From Pseudomonas sp. C2B4 (GTDB taxonomy: Bacteria > Pseudomonadota > Gammaproteobacteria > Pseudomonadales > Pseudomonadaceae), in NCBI RefSeq assembly GCF_013359695.1, contig NZ_JABFMU010000004.1, positions 1 through 64,000 on the forward strand: a stretch of DNA of 64,000 bases, given 5' to 3'. Position numbers and translations under genes: made by a program. Shown here in pieces: positions 60,310 through 64,000 of this stretch (its first letter is position 1; each line of letters starts with the position of its first letter). The notes beneath the pieces were generated by a model that was given only the letters and a program-made list of their open reading frames with translations, searched no databases and was not told where the DNA came from.

Positions 60310-62610
60310 ATGGATAAAGAGCTGACAATCATCAAAAATCTCCAGTCGCTAAACAATTACGCATTTGTGGCTATTCCGACTGATGTTCTGGATCTAATGC
60401 AACGGTGCTACCTGCCGAGCGTTGGTGAAAAAACCACCTATCTGCTAAAAGTATTTGATGCCTACTGTCATATAACAGGCACTTCTATTACCTACCTGTC
60501 CCTTTCCTCCCCTTCCTTCCTCGATACCGTGAAAGGTTTCCTGGGCGCCTTGGCTAGCGAGACATACCTTGCTTTGCTGTCTCCAGGCAGGCAGCGCTAC
60601 GCCAAAGCTTTCATGAATATGCTGGATGAAATGAGGAGAGATATCCCTCTTTTACCAAAGCTCACCAAGGAGGAGCGGGTACCTCAAAATCACATAGCCG
60701 CATGGAAAAAGATAATTCTTAGCGTAAATCAGAACGCCGTGCGTTATTGGAATGGTTGGGCAGTCAACGGTCGAAGGAAGGGTAACTTTAGCTATATTCC
60801 AATAAACCTGATTTGGAATTCACACGGAGAGGAATTTGCCGAGAATATTTACAAAGCTTACCGTCAACATGATGCAAAATTCCTTGTTCGCAGCCACTCT
60901 ACTTTCAATCTTTTTTTAGTGTACCTCTCCCAAAACTCTGAACGCTGGCCTGCACTTAGTTTCCAGCATCCAATCGAAATAAAAACATTTTTTTGTGACT
61001 TCATGCTTTTTTATTTCCAAGATGCATTGGCGAACGGCACAGACCTCAGGCATAAAGCAAAACTCTACAACTCGTTCATCCACAACATTGAAGAAATTTT
61101 TATTCAGCCAAGCATTTGGACGAAGCCATTCACTGGCAGTCTCCCCCGCCCAATAGCAAAAGCAGTTCCCGGCCACCAAACCAACCTCAAAAAAATGGCT
61201 GATGGCACAATAATAAAAGACAAGCTTATCACCGCCATACCTTTACACCTGACAGATTCAGAAGCGATTGAAATAATATTCAAGAAAATATCAAACGATA
61301 ACAAACTTGTCTTAAGATGGGCAAAAAGAAGACTACTACAATCTCGCAAAGCCCAACTCCGCAGAGACAACCTAGCTCTAACAGGCACCCTAATCAATGA
61401 AAAAGAACGTCTCTCTAGCATGGACGAAATTGGTGAAAACAATTTTTGCGCAACCTTTAAATCTCGGGGATTAGCTTATATCAGAAAAAATGCAAAAACC
61501 ATCTTTAGCAAACTCAGCTCCCACACACTAGCAAATCCCTTAGCCCTCCCAAAAAAGGAAGACAGCTTTGCCCTTCAACTTCTCTTAACCTATTACCACC
61601 CCTGCCTAACTGAAAGTTTCTTTTCCGACCTTGAGCTATACGACAAAAGAGGAACACTATCTGGTTTCATGAAGACCGACAACGGATATCAATTAATTGG
61701 GTACAAAGACCGAAAAGGAAATAAATTAAGTGAGCAAAAGATAGACTTGACTACTCGCACAACTGCTTGGATCTCACAGTACATACATCTAACCAAACCT
61801 CTTCGTGACGAACTACGCATTGCTGGCGATGATTCATGGAGATACTTGTTCCTACACTGCCCTCGATGCATCGACTATCCCACACGACCACGACCCTTTC
61901 GACTAAACCCAAGTATTATTGATTGGTACAAAACTATCATAGAAGACTTTTCTAAAATTTGCGACCTAGGCAGAAATGATATTCAGAAGTTCCTTATGAG
62001 AGTTTCGGTTACCGCGATGCGGGCATCCAGTGGAGTGGAGATTTATATAAGAACCCACAGCGTGAAGGATATGGCCACAGCACTGGGGCATACTAACTAT
62101 AACGCTTCATTGCTAGCCAGTTACCTGCCAGAACCAATTCTTTCGTTTTTCCAATCCAGGTGGATTAGAATCTTTCAACGAGGCATCATCTGTGAGGCCA
62201 TGAAAAACAGCCCTCGTCTCCTGGAAGCAACAAAATTTGAAACCATGTCAGAACTTCACGAGTTTCTCAAGAATCATGCCTTGCGTGACATTCCAGAATA
62301 TTTAAAAAATCCAGAAATTCTTGAGCATTCGAGATCAGACAAGGCTTCCACAAAAAACAATCAGCGCATTTTAATCTCTATTGACGCCGGTGTTCTTACT
62401 GCACTCATCTCTTTAAATGAGGCTGTAAAAAATGCAAAACACCAATCCAAAATCTGTTCAACGGCAATTTACTGGTCAAGATTTACAAATTTAGTCGTTA
62501 GAGAAATTGAAGAAGGCTACAACAGCGACCTCCAAGCGTACCTGAGTATCGCACAGCATCACGCGAATCCGAAAAACATGGAGAGTCTAATCAATGAAAC
62601 TTCCTCCTGA
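60310..62610 (+). CDS. Divergent tyrosine-recombinase-like integrase (first of the element)
   Basis: This 766-residue protein has a long N-terminal region (about 1-400) that I do not recognise. The C-terminal part resembles the tyrosine-recombinase catalytic domain: an Arg in VTAMRASSGVEIY (about 571-583, where HxxR is expected but His is replaced), then MATALGHTNYNASLLASYLPE with the conserved GH and the candidate nucleophile Tyr in ASYLP. A further 150 residues follow. I choose the ATG at 60310 (MDKELTIIKN) because AGAGAA precedes it; an ATG at 60295 is possible, and the open frame from 60247 uses TTG inside the core site. The next gene overlaps it by 17 bases. Codon use is AT-rich and foreign. 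Confidence 0.75.
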   Translation: MDKELTIIKNLQSLNNYAFVAIPTDVLDLMQRCYLPSVGEKTTYLLKVFDAYCHITGTSITYLSLSSPSFLDTVKGFLGALASETYLALLSPGRQRYAKAFMNMLDEMRRDIPLLPKLTKEERVPQNHIAAWKKIILSVNQNAVRYWNGWAVNGRRKGNFSYIPINLIWNSHGEEFAENIYKAYRQHDAKFLVRSHSTFNLFLVYLSQNSERWPALSFQHPIEIKTFFCDFMLFYFQDALANGTDLRHKAKLYNSFIHNIEEIFIQPSIWTKPFTGSLPRPIAKAVPGHQTNLKKMADGTIIKDKLITAIPLHLTDSEAIEIIFKKISNDNKLVLRWAKRRLLQSRKAQLRRDNLALTGTLINEKERLSSMDEIGENNFCATFKSRGLAYIRKNAKTIFSKLSSHTLANPLALPKKEDSFALQLLLTYYHPCLTESFFSDLELYDKRGTLSGFMKTDNGYQLIGYKDRKGNKLSEQKIDLTTRTTAWISQYIHLTKPLRDELRIAGDDSWRYLFLHCPRCIDYPTRPRPFRLNPSIIDWYKTIIEDFSKICDLGRNDIQKFLMRVSVTAMRASSGVEIYIRTHSVKDMATALGHTNYNASLLASYLPEPILSFFQSRWIRIFQRGIICEAMKNSPRLLEATKFETMSELHEFLKNHALRDIPEYLKNPEILEHSRSDKASTKNNQRILISIDAGVLTALISLNEAVKNAKHQSKICSTAIYWSRFTNLVVREIEEGYNSDLQAYLSIAQHHANPKNMESLINETSS

Positions 62611-64000
62611 ACTCGACTTCCTATCCTCTATTTTCGTCGACCCCAAGGATTTCTATAGAAAGGCCTCATGGTTACTCAGTGAGTTTAGCGCTGCGGACTG
62701 GGAATACACGTTTAATTATGACGAACCTAGATCAATAAATTGGAAAGTACTCCTTGACGATGGAAGCCTTCTCACCGAAGACAAAAACAAATTACTCTTA
62801 GAAGGATTTAAATACTACCTAACTAGTTGTGCTGAAAACGTTTCTAGCGGCTTCAACCGCAACAATGAGATCAGAGGACAATGGCGATGCTTCCAAAGAT
62901 CATGTCACATCATCGATTTCCTGCTAATACGAAGCAAACGTTATCAACTGGCCTCTTATGGTTTAGCAGGACTCACTACTGGAAACTTAATCGAGATTCT
63001 ACAAGCTATTGCTTCCTCGACCTCAGCTGCCGAGTCAGTTTATAACTGGAGTCATCGACTCAGCCTATTCTGTCTAAATTTGCTCGAGCGCACTGACAAA
63101 CATCTGATATTCAAAACCCTGAAAGAACACCCACATATCTCTCTAATAACCAGCGATCAATTGGATGACGACACGCTAGGACTCCCACAAGAATTAATCC
63201 CGAAAATAAGAGCCGCACTTTTCCTCAATAAGTTCTACTACAACAAGCTAAAAGATGGCCGTTTCCAACCAAATACCATATTGCTTTCCCAAGAGATCTA
63301 CCCCGAAACCATATATGGCAAAAGCCAGCCCAAGCCAGCAAAAAGCATTCTTTTCTTCAGCAACGACTTTGACCGCTTCACAAAAGAGTTCCGGAGCGTA
63401 TCGTTAACTACCGGCTCACATGAGAAAATTCGTGACGCTACATTTGCAACGTACCGCAGCTCACTTTATAGACTAGGAGTGCTGCATGAACTCTCTCTGC
63501 CCGCCCCTTGTGTAGAAGCCCTGATCGAATCAAAAAATTTTCTGCCTGACCTATCTGTTACAGGTCGATTCCGTTCTTTGCCGTCGGAGATGGTCTTCAT
63601 GGCTATCCGCCAAGCAATTGAGTTCCACCTCGACTATGGAGAACTATTAATCAAGGCATTCTGTCGAGTTGCACTCGAATGCCGAAAACGGAAAACCCCT
63701 CCGCAATCCCTGACAAACGATGAAGTACAGACTATGGTCGGGACAAAATTAAGAAACTTTGGCGTTAGATTGCTTTCTCTATCAATCCACGCTAAAAATG
63801 AAGGCACGCTATTTAGCACTTTTAAAGGGGAAAGAACAGATTACTTCCAGCAACTCAGAAGCAACTATGGACTTTATGAACTAATAGCGATCTACATAGG
63901 CGGTGTGCAGCTAACGACAGGGGTACTCATGGCGAGGCGAGTCAGTGAGTTGTGCCACCTCCACACCGCTAATTGCCTTGACGTCACCGAGCAGTGGCTC
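62594..64000 (+). CDS. Second tyrosine-recombinase-like protein, cut by window edge
   Basis: An ATG at 62594, inside the end of the previous gene, opens a frame that stays open for 469 codons to the window edge (MKLPPELDFLSSIFVDPKDF at the start). Most of it is unrecognised and helical. Near the end LTTGVLMARRVSELCHLHTANCLDV matches the first catalytic box of tyrosine recombinases, where the Arg of RRVSEL corresponds to the first active-site arginine in TGLRxxEL. The rest of the catalytic domain would follow beyond the window, so the full protein is probably 650 residues or more. The overlap indicates translational coupling and joint action with the first recombinase. Confidence 0.78.
   Translation, partial: MKLPPELDFLSSIFVDPKDFYRKASWLLSEFSAADWEYTFNYDEPRSINWKVLLDDGSLLTEDKNKLLLEGFKYYLTSCAENVSSGFNRNNEIRGQWRCFQRSCHIIDFLLIRSKRYQLASYGLAGLTTGNLIEILQAIASSTSAAESVYNWSHRLSLFCLNLLERTDKHLIFKTLKEHPHISLITSDQLDDDTLGLPQELIPKIRAALFLNKFYYNKLKDGRFQPNTILLSQEIYPETIYGKSQPKPAKSILFFSNDFDRFTKEFRSVSLTTGSHEKIRDATFATYRSSLYRLGVLHELSLPAPCVEALIESKNFLPDLSVTGRFRSLPSEMVFMAIRQAIEFHLDYGELLIKAFCRVALECRKRKTPPQSLTNDEVQTMVGTKLRNFGVRLLSLSIHAKNEGTLFSTFKGERTDYFQQLRSNYGLYELIAIYIGGVQLTTGVLMARRVSELCHLHTANCLDVTEQWL

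Larger units (their letters stand above)
60236..64000. mobile_element. Left end of an integrated recombinase-encoding element (continues past window)
   Basis: At about 60236 the sequence switches from high-GC hrpB to AT-rich DNA with A/T-ending and AGA/ATA/TTA codons, and stays so to the window end. The boundary interrupts hrpB. Inside lie an inverted-repeat core site, then two overlapping genes for divergent tyrosine-recombinase-like proteins reading away from the boundary. The layout resembles elements that carry two or three recombinases in tandem at one end, such as Tn554-type elements or, as I recall but cannot verify, the gamma-Mobile-Trio islands known to carry defence genes. The right end, cargo and any third recombinase are outside the window. 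Confidence 0.85.

Noticed and set aside
1..64000. tRNA, rRNA or well-known riboswitch
   Set aside because: No cloverleaf, rRNA segment or riboswitch core was recognised by eye on either strand; a covariance-model search would be needed to exclude small RNAs.

Overview
The window is a piece of a Pseudomonas chromosome, most likely from the P. fluorescens group. The evidence is high-GC coding sequence with Pseudomonas-type proteins throughout, a gene order at 1-10 kb (cstA, radA, mscL, fpr, a LuxR solo, rlmG, cioBA) that I recall from P. putida and relatives, and many copies of the palindromic REP repeat with core GTGGGAGCGAGCCTGCTCGC in intergenic gaps. Names rest on reading the translated proteins; no database search was run.

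Layout. 1-10 kb is core genome: the start of cstA, a PilZ protein, radA, a decayed catalase relic, mscL, ferredoxin reductase, a LuxR solo, rlmG and the cyanide-insensitive oxidase operon with a perfect ANR-type site upstream. 10-15.5 kb holds an MFS transporter, a DJ-1 family protein lacking the usual cysteine, a secreted small protein, a purine permease overlapping trmA, and a tautomerase facing a LysR gene. 16.5-22.7 kb is a quinate/shikimate catabolic cluster (type II dehydroquinase, shikimate/quinate dehydrogenase, TetR regulator, QuiC dehydratase, MFS importer). Two nearly matching operator-like sites link its two transcription units. 22.8-29.4 kb is a second catabolic block (EamA transporter, TIM-barrel isomerase, Gfo/Idh dehydrogenase, IclR regulator, FAD dehydrogenase, aldo/keto reductase).

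29.5-44.7 kb is mostly housekeeping: a tandem pair of zinc metallopeptidases with a hydrolase, HAD/tesB, a GNAT enzyme, a histone-deacetylase-like amidohydrolase, an HI0933-type flavoprotein, an RhlE-like helicase, a divergent EamA/Lrp pair, an exonuclease/NYN pair and envelope proteins. 44.8-55.8 kb looks like an amine or amino-acid-derivative utilisation region: flavin monooxygenase, RidA, class III transaminase, APC permease, an orphan polyamine-type binding protein, aldehyde dehydrogenase, LysR, ArgE-type deacylase and DUF1028. 56-57.8 kb is an orphan PAAR effector with a glycine-rich membrane C-terminus and an overlapping membrane-protein gene, probably its immunity partner.

The most unusual part is the right end. 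hrpB (58.1-60.2 kb, minus strand) is cut exactly at its DEFH helicase motif. From about 60.24 kb the sequence switches to AT-rich DNA that begins with a perfect 6-5-6 inverted repeat, then encodes two overlapping, very divergent tyrosine-recombinase-like proteins reading inward. This is the left end of an integrated element whose cargo and right end lie beyond the window.
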